A stretch of DNA of 64,000 nucleotides from the NCBI GenBank assembly GCA_001662425.1, contig BDDC01000010.1, positions 144,648 through 208,647 on the forward strand, in the 5' to 3' direction. A program made the position numbers and the translations under genes. Shown here in pieces: positions 36,234 to 46,875 of the stretch. A model generated the notes under the pieces. It was not told the DNA's origin, searched no databases, and saw only the letters and a program-made list of their open reading frames with translations. Every line of letters begins with the position of its first letter. Position 1 is the first letter of the stretch. Origin of the DNA: Chlamydomonas sphaeroides (Eukaryota; Chlorophyta; Chlorophyceae; Chlamydomonadales; Chlamydomonadaceae).

Positions 36234-36761
36234 GGTATGGCTGCTGCATGCGGGTGAGGTTATGATAAACTAGAACGAAGTCACAAAAGGAGTATTGAGG
36301 TGGCTCAGACATAAGTAACATCGTAGCACAGAGGCATACATGGTCCAAGAGGACATGTTGCATACTGTAGATAACTGCAAACAGAAGTGATGGGGACATA
36401 TTTGTCTCCCAGTTTGGTGGCTGTGAAGGGTAGCGTGTTGAGTGACGGGCGGGAAGCCAGGGGTATATGTAAGGGGGCCGTGCTTGCACGAACCCCGATG
36501 GGACGGCGCTCAGGAGAACGCTTTGTAAGTGATCAAGATTGAATTCGACGTTCATTCAGACGCTCGTGTCATCGAAATCCACAAGCGCCAGCCACGGAGC
36601 TTGCCGTGTCGTCAGGGCCAACCTCTCGACTTGCTAGTGTCTGAGCGCGAACCACAAGCTTCGGCAAGGCCCCTCGGTTGCAATTGCTTTGCGGCTGAGT
36701 GTTATCGCTCAACTTGACGCTCTTGACGCCATCGCCGCGACTGACACGCTTGCCGCCCAAC
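36234..36761. other. Intergenic between the pseudogene and the IGPS-like gene
   Basis: A 528-bp, locally AT-richer stretch with a TGTAA at 36468. It holds the 3' flank of the pseudogene and the upstream region of the IGPS-like gene; no ORF is supported. Confidence 0.5.
36468..36472 (+). terminator. TGTAA signal downstream of the ankyrin-like pseudogene
   Basis: TGTAA 235 nt after the pseudogene's final stop, a remnant or still working poly(A) signal. Confidence 0.35.
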
Positions 36762-39700
36762 ATGCAAGCCAGCACGAGCTCAAGATGCAGCGGAAGGTGC
36801 AGCTCAACCTCGGCATCGGCGTCCAGCGCGCGTGCGGGGCTGCGCATTCCCCGCAGCCGCATGCAAGCTCCCCGCGCGACGCCGGGCAGCCCCGGCGGTG
36901 GGTCGCGCTGATTTCTCTGTAGAACCTTGTGATGGCGGTGCGAGCACTGGATACGGGCGGGCTTAACGCATCGGGGCGAGGCTGCGTTGTTGGGTTAGTG
37001 CCTGGCCGGCCCACACCACGCCTCGACTTTCCTTGCGTGTCGGCATGCACGCTGCAGGCGGCAAGCCCTCGCCCGACGATGAGCCGCCAAAGATCGCCAC
37101 CAACGCCCTGGAGGCAGCAATTCGGTGCGCTCGGGCCGCGGCAAGGGCCCCTGAACCCCTTGCCCCATCCACCCCGCACAACCCATCCGCTGTGTCAGCC
37201 TATGCCTGCCCGCCTCGCCCGGTCTCCCTCCCCCTGTCCTAGCCCCTTCCCCCTCGCAGCTAGTTAGCTGGAATCCATGAACAGCTCCCCAACTCCGCGA
37301 CTCTGTTCGAATGCATACGTTCCCACACCCAACCACACCCTGCCCCTGCCTCCCTCCCCCTCTCTTGTCCCCACGACGCGATGCTTGGGCAACCGTGCCA
37401 CTTGCCAAACCTCGTGCATGCACCCATTACCCCTCCCTCTCCCCCTCCCTCTCTCCCCCTTCCCCTGTTCCCCCACCCCCGCTCCTCGCAGCCGCAAGCA
37501 GCGGCAGCTGGAGGCCACCATTCGCGAGCTGGGCATGGAGGCGCTGGACGAGCGGCTCAAGAGCGCCACCGCCATGCCAGCCAACCCGCCCTACCGCCTC
37601 ACCACGCTCATCGCTGAGACCGTGCCCACGGTGCGGGGCGCGGGGGCTGCGGCGGAGGCTGCAGCAGGGCGGCGGGCTGTATGTGTGACCCGACCCAGCC
37701 GCCGGACTGCGAGCGCCCGGCCTGCTGCCGCTCTGCCCAGGCACACGAACCCTGCCGCATCCCCCAACCCCTCTCCTGCTGCCCCCCACCCCCGCCCCCT
37801 CCAGGGCCGCGCGGTGCTGGTGTACGAAGTGGCCCGGCCCACCCCCGAGACCACCTCCTCGGAGCTGGCGGCGCTGGCCAAGGCCTACGTCAGCCAGGGG
37901 GGCGCCGCGGCGCTGGTGGTTCGGGTGGACAGCGACGACACGCCGCAGGTGGAGCTGGGTGGGGGATAAGGCGGGCATGGCGGAGGGCGTGGGGGAGGGG
38001 CCATGGGGCATGGTGGGGCCAGGCGGGCTTGGCGGGCATGATGGGGCCGCAGGTGGGAGCTGCCGTAGGTGGGAGGGGCCGCACGGGAGGGGCCTTACCC
38101 GTGGTAGGGGGCTACAGCCATGCGCTCCCCCCGGGCCCCTGTGGTGCTGCCAGGGCACTGGCGGGAGCTGGGCACGTCCGGCCGATGGGAGCCGCTGCCC
38201 GGTGCCCCCTCCACCTCCCCTTTCTCCTATTCCTCACGCTCGTCGCCCCCGCTTTGCATTTCCCACGCCACCCCCCCGTCCGCCCAGGGCCTGCTGGACC
38301 TGTTCAGCGTGCAGCAGGCGGTGCCGCGCACCCCGGTGCTGGCCAAGGACTGGCTCATACACCCGCTGCAGGTGGGGCGGGGCTGCGCCGGCTGCGGTGG
38401 CTGCGGTGGCTGCGGTCCCTTGGGGCCTCGGTCGCGGCCGGCGGATCAGGGCTTTTGCGGCGGCCGTTGCCGGCAGCTGCCGGCCGCCGCCTGATCGCCT
38501 TCCGCCACGCTGGCCCGGTCGCAGGTGTGTGAGGTGAAGGAGTCGGGCGCCGCGGGCGCTCTGGGCATCATCAACCAGGTGGGCGGTGCATGCAATACAT
38601 AGGAATACTGTCTTTATGTAGAGAGCGTCTTGATATCAAGACATTCGCAGACACATCGTGATGGGCGTAGTCAACCAGGCGGGTGGCACGACCCGTCACG
38701 CCAGTCATGCCCACCGTGGTCGCCCTGCCTCCTGCTGCACGCACCCTTTGACTCTCTCTCTCTCTCGCGCGCGCGCGCGCGCCCGCACCCACCTCGCGCT
38801 CCCTCCCCTCCCCTCCCCTCCCTCCCCCTGCCAGGTCACGGGCCGCGGCACGGGCGTGATGAGCTCCTTCTGCGCGGCGCTGGGCCTGGACGCGCCCGTG
38901 GAGGTGGTCAACTCGCGGGAGGTGGAGGCGCTGGCCCAGGCGGTGAGGCGGCCGGGGGAGGAGCGGGCGGCCGGGGAAGGAGCGGGGAGGAGCGGGGCGG
39001 GGGCGTGCTGCAGGACCGGGCGGGGTATGCGGTCGGGGGGCCGCATGTCGGGCGGCAGCTTGGTACCATGTGCTGTTGTGAGCGGGGTGTTGGGGGCAGT
39101 ACGGCGGCCCGTCGCTGCCGCTGGGCTGCTGGCCACACGGGCACACGCCTCCGCCAGCCACCGCCACCCCGCCAGCACCCTCTGGTGCCCAGCCCTGCAC
39201 ACGCCGGCCGGCCGCCGCGCAGCTCCTGACGCCCTGGCACTCCGGACCTCCCGGACCCCGGCTCCCATCCCGCCCAGGGCGTGGTGTTCTACGCCATCAA
39301 CTGCTCCGTGGGCCTCTCCGTGGCCATGCCCGGCTTCTCCAACAAGATCGCGCACGGCCTCCTGGGCGAGCTGCCCTACGGCGCCATCAGCCTGGTGCGG
39401 GGGGGGGGGAGGTGTGGGCTGGGGTGCGCCCGTGTGGGGCTGGGCTGGCGCGCGCCCTGGCGGCAGCCGCACGGCCGCGTCACCCTGGCGCGTGGAATGT
39501 TCCCCCCTTCCCTCGGTGCTTCATTGGAGGGCGCTGTCCTCTGGCCGGCCATGCGCTGCCGTTGTGGCGAAAGGCCTGCACTGCACCCAACTGACCCCAA
39601 CTGACCCAAACTGACCCAAACTGACCCAAACTGACCCAAACTGACCCCAACTGACCCAAACTGACCCAAACTGACCCAAACTGTCCCCAGCTGACCCCCA

Positions 39701-39878
39701 CTGACCCCCACAATCCCCACGGCGCCAGGTGGGCGTGCGCTCGCTGGAGGAGGCCTCCTCCGCGCGGCGCAGCGGCGCGGACGCGCTGCTGGTCAAGGCC
39801 GAGCTGCTGGCCAGCTACGGCACCGACGTGCGCGCGCTGGGCAACGCGCTGGACTACGCGGTCACGCTGGACGACTGA
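36762..39878 (+). CDS. Plastid indole-3-glycerol-phosphate-synthase-like TIM-barrel protein
   Basis: Exons: 36762-36897, 37058-37124, 37492-37630, 37805-37948, 38288-38371, 38525-38578, 38835-38942, 39278-39394, 39729-39878; 332 aa. Exon 1 is a textbook plastid transit peptide (MQASTSSRCSGRCSSTSASA), which fixes the start. The mature part follows the TrpC/IGPS barrel in order: RAVLVYEVARPTPETT, PVLAKDWLIHPLQV, PVEVVNSREVEALAQA, VFYAINCSVG, GVRSLEEASSARRSGADALL. Against IGPS, the equivalents of catalytic E51, K110, E159 and N180 seem kept (E122, K182, E231, N252). The K53 position is Ala124, the SPS phosphate segment is altered, and the SESGI strand is GAISLVGV. It is therefore probably not a normal tryptophan-pathway enzyme. 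Ends convergent to the gene at 40368. Confidence 0.82.
38571..38690. repeat. Decayed duplicate of an exon-intron junction, around a 16-bp palindrome
   Basis: The end of exon 6 and its splice site (ATCAACCAGGTGGGCGG, to about 38588) recur 100 bp later as GTCAACCAGGCGGGTGG at about 38670-38686. Between them is an AT-richer segment with a perfect palindrome, GTCTTGATATCAAGAC, at 38627-38642. The second copy has lost the GT (GC instead). Confidence 0.6.
38752..38783. repeat. (CT)n then (CG)n dinucleotide tract in an intron
   Basis: About seven CT units followed by about nine CG units in intron 6 of the IGPS-like gene. A simple-sequence tract; alternating CG can adopt Z-DNA. Confidence 0.8.
39581..39710. 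repeat. Decamer minisatellite, unit CTGACCCAAA, 13 copies
   Basis: Thirteen contiguous 10-bp units, the central ones identical and the edges drifting (CTGACCCCAA, CTGACCCCCA). It fills the 3' part of the last intron of the IGPS-like gene and ends about 18 nt before the acceptor at 39728. Confidence 0.95.
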
Positions 39879-40367
39879 GGGGACCGGCCCATGCGGTGTC
39901 GCTGGCGCTGGGATGCCGGGGACGCTGGGATGCGGGTGGAGGCGGGCTGGGTGGGCTGGGCTCCGCCGGCGGCAGGGATACCGTGCTGCCCTCGCGAGGT
40001 TCTGTTTTCTTGGGCGGGGAGGCTGCGGCCAGGTGGGCTGGTGCGGCGGGAGCGCTGGGCGGTGCGCGCGCTTACACGCGGGAGCGACGCACAGGGCGAG
40101 CGAGCGTCACAGCAGCGCCGCGGGCGGGCCGCGAGGCTGGCGCGGGGCTCCGCACCGCGGCGCCCTGGGGTCGCACCATACCAGCTAGTGGATGCCAGTG
40201 CGGGGCGGCAACCGCCGCTTGCCTGTGGGCCGCCGCTGAAAGCCGAGTTAGCCATGAACCGCGCGAGGCCACTGTGTCCGTCCGTGTCAACCGCGCCGCG
40301 CCACGCGTTGCGGCTACATTCCACACATGTCGAGGCCCCGCACCGGAGGCGCCACAACCCCGCTGCG
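39879..40367. other. Convergent 3' region between the IGPS-like gene and the unknown gene
   Basis: Both flanking genes end here. The only signal I see is TGTAA on the minus strand at 40072; I find no TGTAA for the plus-strand gene. No coding sequence supported. Confidence 0.5.
40072..40076 (-). terminator. Polyadenylation signal TGTAA for the gene at 40368-42240
   Basis: TGTAA on the minus strand 292 nt after the stop at 40368. Confidence 0.4.
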
Positions 40368-42240
40368 TCACTGCTGCGGCCACGGCTCCAAAGCGCCCGC
40401 CGCCCCACCGCCGCCGCCAGCGCCGCCCGCCGCTGCCGCCTCACGCCGCCCCTCCGCCGCCAGCTGCGCCTCCGCGGCGGCCTCCAGCTCGTCCCACACC
40501 GCCTCCACACGAGACACCAGCGCTGCGGGTTGGGGCAGGGGCCGGCGGCGGCGTACGGCGCGTGGCAGGCTGGCGCAGGATGGCAGCATGTAGTAGGCGT
40601 TAGCCCACTGAGTAAGAGGTCTCTCGAGATGCTCCACGGAGCCACGGGAGTAGTATATGTGGTGTGGTTCCTGCCACACAAACGCAGCCAGGTGGCCGGC
40701 GGCAGCGAGCGGCGCATGGGGGCCGGCTGCGAGGTGGCAGCAGGGCCTAGCTAGCTCCGTGCGGGGCCCTTCCCGCTGACTTCACCGCTGGTTCTTGAAG
40801 GAAACGCCTCGGGCAGGGAACCAGCGCACGGACGGCATCTCGCTTAACCCACTCGCCCATGCGGCGATGCGTTCGCACGGCGACACATGCCGTCCCCCGG
40901 GCAGGCGGCGTGACGCCATCGCCGCCTTCGCCCGCCGCAAGTCGCAGCTCCGCTGGCTAGTTACCCTTTCCCGGGGCCCAGGCGCCGTGGCGGCACCTGG
41001 GCCGGCTGCGGCGCCTGGGCTGGCTACCCGCCCACACCCGCGGGGCCCTGCAGCCGCGCACCCTCGCTCGCACACACCTTGAAAATCAGGCTCGAGGAGG
41101 AAGCGCTGCGGGGAGGGACGCGCACGGGGGGCGGCAGCAGCTGACAGCACGGACGTGGGCTCCAGGCCCCAGCCGCAGTCGCTGCAGACTGCCGGCACGC
41201 GCACAGACCTGGCTCGGACGCACGCATCGCGCGCACGGCCCGTGCGCCACACGCACCATCGCCACACCTCAATGGCAGCCCGGATGTCGCTGTCTGACGC
41301 CGTGCCCGAGCTGTCGGCTCCCGCCGCCGCTGACCCCGCTGACGCATCCGGCGCCGGCGGCCCCGTGTGCTGCTGAGGGCCGGCCGGCGGCCCCGCGGCC
41401 GCGGCCGCGCGCCGCCGCGCCGCCGCTGATGCCGCCGCTGCCTGCCGGTGCTGCGCCCGCTCCAGCACACCCTCACGCACGCGTGACGCGGCCTCGAGCA
41501 GCGAGCCGAACGCGCGGCCCTCGCCTGGGCTGTTGAAGCGAAAGCACAGCGTCGGCGACGCCGCAGCCGCAACCGCCGCCGGCTGCCCCGTGCTGCCGGC
41601 GCCGCCGGCCGCGTCAGCGGCGGCTTCCAGTTCTTGTCCAGGCGCTAACGGCGGCCATGAAGGCAGCAGCAACAAGAGCCATGGGTGTGGTGGCGCCTGT
41701 GGCTGTGGCGCGCCCGGGTCAGCCGCTGGCGGCGGCGCTGGCGCTGGCGGCGGCGGCAGCAAGCGCGCGGTGCCGCTGCCGGCGAAAAGGTCCTGCCGCC
41801 ACAGCAGGATCCCGTCTAGCTGCACCTACGGGGGTTGATGAGACACGAACTGCCGGTTGACTGCCGGTGTTTTGAAGCTCGCCTAGGGCGCAACGTCAGG
41901 GCACAGCCGGCGACCGCCCACCCGGACTCACCGCGACTTCAAACTGCCCCGCGCCCTCCGCGCTGAGCGCCGCCGTCAGTGTAGCGCTGCCGCGGCTGAG
42001 CAACCAGCTGCCGCGCAGGGAGGTCTTGCCGGGCGCGGACGGCAGCGCCTGAGGCGGGTGCGGCGCCGCGGGCCCGCCGGTGCTGCCGGCGTCGGCAGCA
42101 GCAGCTGGCTGGGGCTGCGAGGGGTAGAGCGATATGCGAGGCGGCTTTGGCGCGTAAACAGCCACGGAGCCGGTCCAGCTTTGGTGCGTCGCGGCCGCTG
42201 GGGGCGGGGCTGCCGCGGGCAGTGGGGCTCGCTGCGACAT
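40368..42240 (-). CDS. Unrecognised 349-aa protein
   Basis: Exons 42240-41932, 41825-41268, 41105-41078 (28 nt) and 40522-40368 join in frame to 349 aa. It begins MSQRAPLPAAAPPPAAATHQ, then SWTGSVAVYAPKPPRISLYP. Predicted beta strands (TSLRGSWLLSRGSATLTAAL, GQFEVAVQLDGILLWRQDLF) are interrupted by a Pro/Ala insert, followed by PTLCFRFNSPGEGRAFGSLL. The tail is helical: DIRAAIERFLLEPDF, then VSRVEAVWDELEAAAEAQLA. The strand-rich front with a closing helix would suit a PH-like fold, but this is speculation and I recognise no family. Start context is consistent with the divergent hydrolase gene 535 bp away. No signal peptide or membrane segment is visible. Confidence 0.65.
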
Positions 42241-42775
42241 GACGGACGCGACTATGTGAGGGTCGCAGCAGGGAAGCAGCAGGCGAGGCCGTTTGGCGCG
42301 CAATTGGCCGTAACCTGGACCCTTGGGTCCCGTCTGTGCACCGGTTTAATAACTGTCACCATCGACAGCATTGTCGCATATACAGTCACACTACCTGGAG
42401 TCCCAGCTGCTCCCGGCAACACTGCGGCTTGCATGCCCGCGTCGCCATTTGCCTCCTGCTGCGCTCATTCCTTCTTGAAGCTGCCTAGCATCACCGACTT
42501 ACTTATAAGGAGTTGAACCTGTCCAGGCAGCAAGGGTGCAAGTCTTGCCGGCAGGCGCTGCGCATTGCCGGAACCACGCTCGCTTCTCGCTTGCGACACA
42601 TCGTAACAGCAGCGAAAGCTTACCTCCCGGCCAGGGTATGCGCGTCTTCACCTGCTCTCCTGACACTGGCGGTTGGTTTGCCAGCTTGCCCACCACCCTC
42701 CACCCCTCTCACCGGAAGCCCAGGGCAGGCAGATGGACTCAGCTACATTGTAACACCCTTCCCGCAGACGTTTCC
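42241..42775. promoter_or_regulatory. Divergent promoter region (unknown gene / hydrolase gene)
   Basis: 535 bp between two divergent start codons; must hold both promoters and 5' UTRs. No specific motif is clear and no coding sequence is supported. Confidence 0.45.
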
Positions 42776-45677
42776 ATGTCCACTACCACTCCCCCTGCCG
42801 CGCCTACGGGTGCCGCGGGCCCGGATGCCGACCCCAGCGTCGACCCCGACCTGGCTGCCGCGCGCGCCGCCTGGTCACGCCTCGTGGAGGTGCGGTGCCG
42901 CGCCCACAGCGCCTCCACGCGCCTTGCCCCGTCCATGCCACTCGGTCGCCTGCTGCTCACCTGTCGCCAAGACACCTAGCCGACCCCAGCGCCTCAGTCA
43001 ACCCGGACCGCCACGCTCCCGGCTGTGGGTGCAGGTAGAGTCCGCGGTGGTGACGGTGGTCGTGGATAACGAGACCGACGGCCTGTCGTCGGCCTGCGCC
43101 TGCTGCGACCCGGGCCTGGACCCCGCCACGCCCTCGCCCTACGTCAGCGAGTTCACCGCCTCCATCCAGGTAGGTGTGTGCGCGCGCTATTGAGGTACAG
43201 TGTGACGCTCGCAAACCCGACGCCTCATACTGGGCTCGCCGCCAGCCAGGTGTGTGCGCGACGCAGTGGAGGCCCCACGCCGCGCGCGCCGCACGCCACT
43301 CACCCAGTCCTCGCAGAAGTCCAGCTGCCTACCCTAGTCCTTGCCTCTTGCCCCCACCTTCGGCCGGCCCCATCACCTCTTCCCCCGCCCGTGCCCAACC
43401 CCGCATCCCTCCCTCACACACCCAACGCAGCGAGCGGCCTCCGGCGCCGCGCCCTGCTTCGACTTCCGCTCCTCGCTGCTCGCCGGCCACGGGCTGTCGC
43501 TGCTGGTGTCGGCCACCACGGCCGAGGGCGCGGTGCAGCGGGTGCTGTTCGACGGCGGGCCGCGGGCCGACCTGTGGGCCGCCAACGCCAAGACCCTGGG
43601 CCTGGAGCTGGGGGCCGTGGGCGGCGCGGTGCTGAGCCACTGGTGAGGGATAGGGCTGCTGGCTGCCGTTGGGCTACATCCTCATCGCCCAGCAGCACAG
43701 CGTGGTGCTACCGGTACCAGTAGGTCCGCCGAACCAGCCCCTGGCGCAGACAGCGTTCCTAGCAGATTGCTCCCCAGGTGGCTAAGGGCAGCCTGCTGCT
43801 GCAGCCGCGGATGCATCGCCGCACACTGCGTGAGGTGGCGGGCTCATGGCCATCTTGGTGGCGGTGCCCCGGCGCAGGCACGTCGACCACAGCTGCGGCC
43901 TGGTGGAGGTGGCCAGGCAGGCGGCCGCCTCCCGGGCCGCGGCCGTGCCGCAGCAGCCTGACGGCAGCGCGGCGCAGGCCGCTGCCGCCGTGGGCGCCGG
44001 GGCCGCTGGCGGCGGCCCGCCTGCGCCCTTTGTGTTCGACCTGCACCCGGACCGGCCCATGCGGCGCGGGCTGCAGCTGTCGGCGGCCGCCAAGCTGCTG
44101 CCACTTAACGAGGTCAGTGCTGCCCCACCGCCGCCTTGTGTAGCCCCTCAGACGGCACCTGGCTGCGGCGGCCGTGACGCCTTCCGTGACGCGTCGCCCG
44201 TAACACGGAGCCGTTTTGCGGCCGCCTCCCCGTTTCCCATGTCCGCCCACCTCAGGACGCCAGCTGGGAGGAGCTGTCGCTGCCGGGGTGTGTGGTGGAG
44301 CGGCACGATCAGCCGCACACCATGGCGGGCCTGGGCCACGTGTTCTTCGTGTCGGGCGCCGTCCCACGGGTCACGCCCTTCGAGGTCGGCCAGCCCGGCC
44401 ACTTGATGCAGGGGGTGAGCCAGCGCTGCAGGGGAGCTGGGGGCCACACGCGCGCACTGTTATACTTGACAGTCCATGTGCGCCCGTGCTGCTGTGCCGC
44501 ACATGCTGTGTCACATCTGCCGAACATGCCTGTGCACCGCACGGCGCAGCTCGACGGCGTGTGGCGGCCCGACCCGCTCATCATGGACGAGCGCTACCTA
44601 GCGCTGCGCGTGCGAGGTACGACGTGGTACGACAGGGTACGGCAACCGGGACTGTACGGGCCCCTGAGCTAACCAACGCCTGCCCCGCGCCGCCTGCCCG
44701 TGTCGCCCGTTTCCCGCCAGGCCGCGGCGCGGTCGTGTTCACGGGCTGCTCCCACGCGGGGGTGGTAAATGTTGTGCGCCATGTGGCGGCGGTGTCGCAG
44801 GGGCCCGTGTTCGCGGTCATGGGCGGTGAGGTCCCGCTCCCGGGGCGTTGAGGCCCTTGGGGGTTGACTCAGCAATTAGGGCCGGCTGGCCGGCTCGCTT
44901 AGCACCTCGGCAGCTCCGCAGCTCCGCCTGCAGCGGCCCGATCGTTGTCTGGAGCCACAGGCTCCGGCTCGGTGGCGCGCCCCACGCGTCGCACGTATCC
45001 AGACCTGCGCCAGTACAGCCGTCCTCGCTCCGCTGCCGAGCCCATGCTCCTGCACATCCCCCTCCGCAACCCCGCGTGCCCTGGGTGGCCTGCAACGGGG
45101 CATCCGTGCATCCACGCTTCGGCTTCCACTGCACACCTACAAATGCCCTTTGTTCACACGCGCTTCAACGCACCACACCACGCCACGCCACGCCACTCCG
45201 CCACCAGGCTTGCACCTGGCCAGCCGGTTCATGGAGGCGCGCATCCCCGAGACGGTAGCCGCGCTGCGGCAGCTGCAGCCAGGCCTCATCCTGGGCGGCC
45301 ACTGCACTGGCTGGCGCGCAAAGGTGAGGCCGCGAGCAGGAGCAGCAGAGGGCCGGAAGCGATAGCAGCTGCGGCGTGGCAGGGGCTGGACGCTCGGCTC
45401 TCGGCGCGCAGCTGGGAGGCAGGCAGCGCGACAGCGCCGGCGCGGCAGGGGGGCCAGCAGGGCTACCTCCTGGCTTGGACCGAGCCCTGTCTGCTGGATA
45501 GGAGCTACAGCGCCGAGTCGCGTACCCCACCGTCCTCCTGCCGCCGCCATGCAGGCTGCGCTGGCTGCGACCTTCCCTGACCGCTTCCAGCCCGTGTCGG
45601 TGGGCGGTACGTATTCGTTCCTGGCGCCTCCGCGAGACGACGGCTGCGAGCAGGCTGCGGCCGCCGACAGTGCTTGA
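42776..45677 (+). CDS. Metallo-beta-lactamase-fold hydrolase (COG1237-like)
   Basis: Exons: 42776-42889, 43035-43169, 43431-43642, 43878-44112, 44256-44414, 44550-44616, 44721-44825, 45208-45323, 45555-45677; 421 aa. The metal-binding motif HWHVDH (H153, H155, D157, H158) is created across the exon 3/4 junction. Further ligands fit H319 in FTGCSHAGVVN, H345 in MGGLHLAS and H374 in GGHCTGW. The order and the GCSHAG/GGLHL/GGHCTGW signatures match the COG1237 group, whose archaeal members are annotated as dihydropterin-ribofuranosylaminobenzene phosphate synthases in methanopterin biosynthesis. An alga does not make methanopterin, so the substrate here is unknown. The N-terminal 30 residues (MSTTTPPAAPTGAAGPDADP) look disordered, not a clear targeting peptide. 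The residues needed for metal binding are all present, so an active hydrolase is likely. Confidence 0.88.
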
Positions 45678-46875
45678 TCGGCGGCATGGGGCTGCGCCGC
45701 CTAGAAAGGCCGATGGGCCGCGCAGCCAGCTGGGCAGTATGCACGTGGGCTTTGGTGGGATCGGAGGCAGCGTGCATTGCGGACGTGACGGCTGTGCAGC
45801 GGACGTGCGCCGAGGAGGCCCGAGCCGCCCGACAGAGCTGGGACCGGGCATTGTGGTGAACCAGGCCCCAACCCTGGCAGTAGCGGGAGTAGCTGTCGAG
45901 GGTTGTGGACGTTGACGATCTCGGGCCGATACGATAGACGGCGGGTCAATTTTGTGTCCAGCGGGGGGGGCCTGTCAACATATGGGCCCAGCGGTGCCCT
46001 AGTGGGAAGCCGCCCTCAGTCTTGCTACATAATCAGCCTTGTAGACACCGGATGCGCTAGACCCACCGCCGTGGCCGCACCGCTAGCCGCGTCAGCGGTG
46101 ACATGGCGGCGGGACATGTGAGGCCGGTGCTAGCGCGCGCCTGTGTCAGGTGGCGGCTTTGGGCAGCCTGCAGCCTAGGCGCCATTCACTCTTACTCTGG
46201 CATCGTCAACGCCTCCGTTGAAGGCCCGGGCGCCACTGCGGCCCAGGTCGGCATCTGGTGCCGGCGGAGCCGGCCGGCACAGGCCACTTGTCACGACACA
46301 CTACGTAATCAGCAATGTGCAGCCTGCCGGTGAAACTTCCCCCCCTCGGCGATGATAAGAGCCGATCAACACCAGCAATAGCGACAGCAGCAGTGCGGTA
46401 AGTGGCTTGGGCCAGTTCGCGGCCCTCGTCTTCAGCAGCCTTTAGTCTGCAGCGTCAGTGCGCAAAGCCAGATGGGTGGGTCCGTCCTCGCGGCCCACAT
46501 GCCTGCATGCGGTCGTGGCATGGCCAAGCTAGCATGAATGCCCTGGGTGGTCCGTCCGTGCGGCCTGATTGTGCATGAGTGGCCTAGGTGATATATAGCC
46601 TGCACGTGCGCGGCACCAAGCAATCGAGCTTGCCCGCTAAGCTACCCGTTACCTCGCCTACGTCCCCCGTCACGCGCGCGGCACCAAGCAGTTGCAACGC
46701 TTGCCCGCTACTACGACCCCTTGCACCGCCTACGTCACCCGTGCACCCTTACGGTGGCGCGGACACATGCGAACAACGCACGCACGTGGCCCTGGGGGGC
46801 GCGTCCACCGATGCGGCCAGATGAGATGCGAGTGGCCAATGCAGCGCGCATGCTCGAGCGCGGCGCAGGATAGCG
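45678..46875. other. Intergenic stretch containing the left 49-bp repeat
   Basis: No gene is supported in these 1.2 kb. The first part is the hydrolase gene's 3' flank (no TGTAA seen); the 49-bp direct repeat is at 46289-46337; the remainder lies inside the putative retroelement. A weaker look-alike of the repeat core (CTACATAATCAGC) occurs near 46026. Confidence 0.5.
46289..46337. repeat. 49-bp direct repeat, left copy
   Basis: From TGTCACGACACACTACG to CCGGTGAAACT, identical over all 49 bases to 51229-51277. Begins with TG, and its first ten bases (TGTCACGACA) are nearly palindromic. It could be an LTR remnant or element terminus. Confidence 0.9.
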
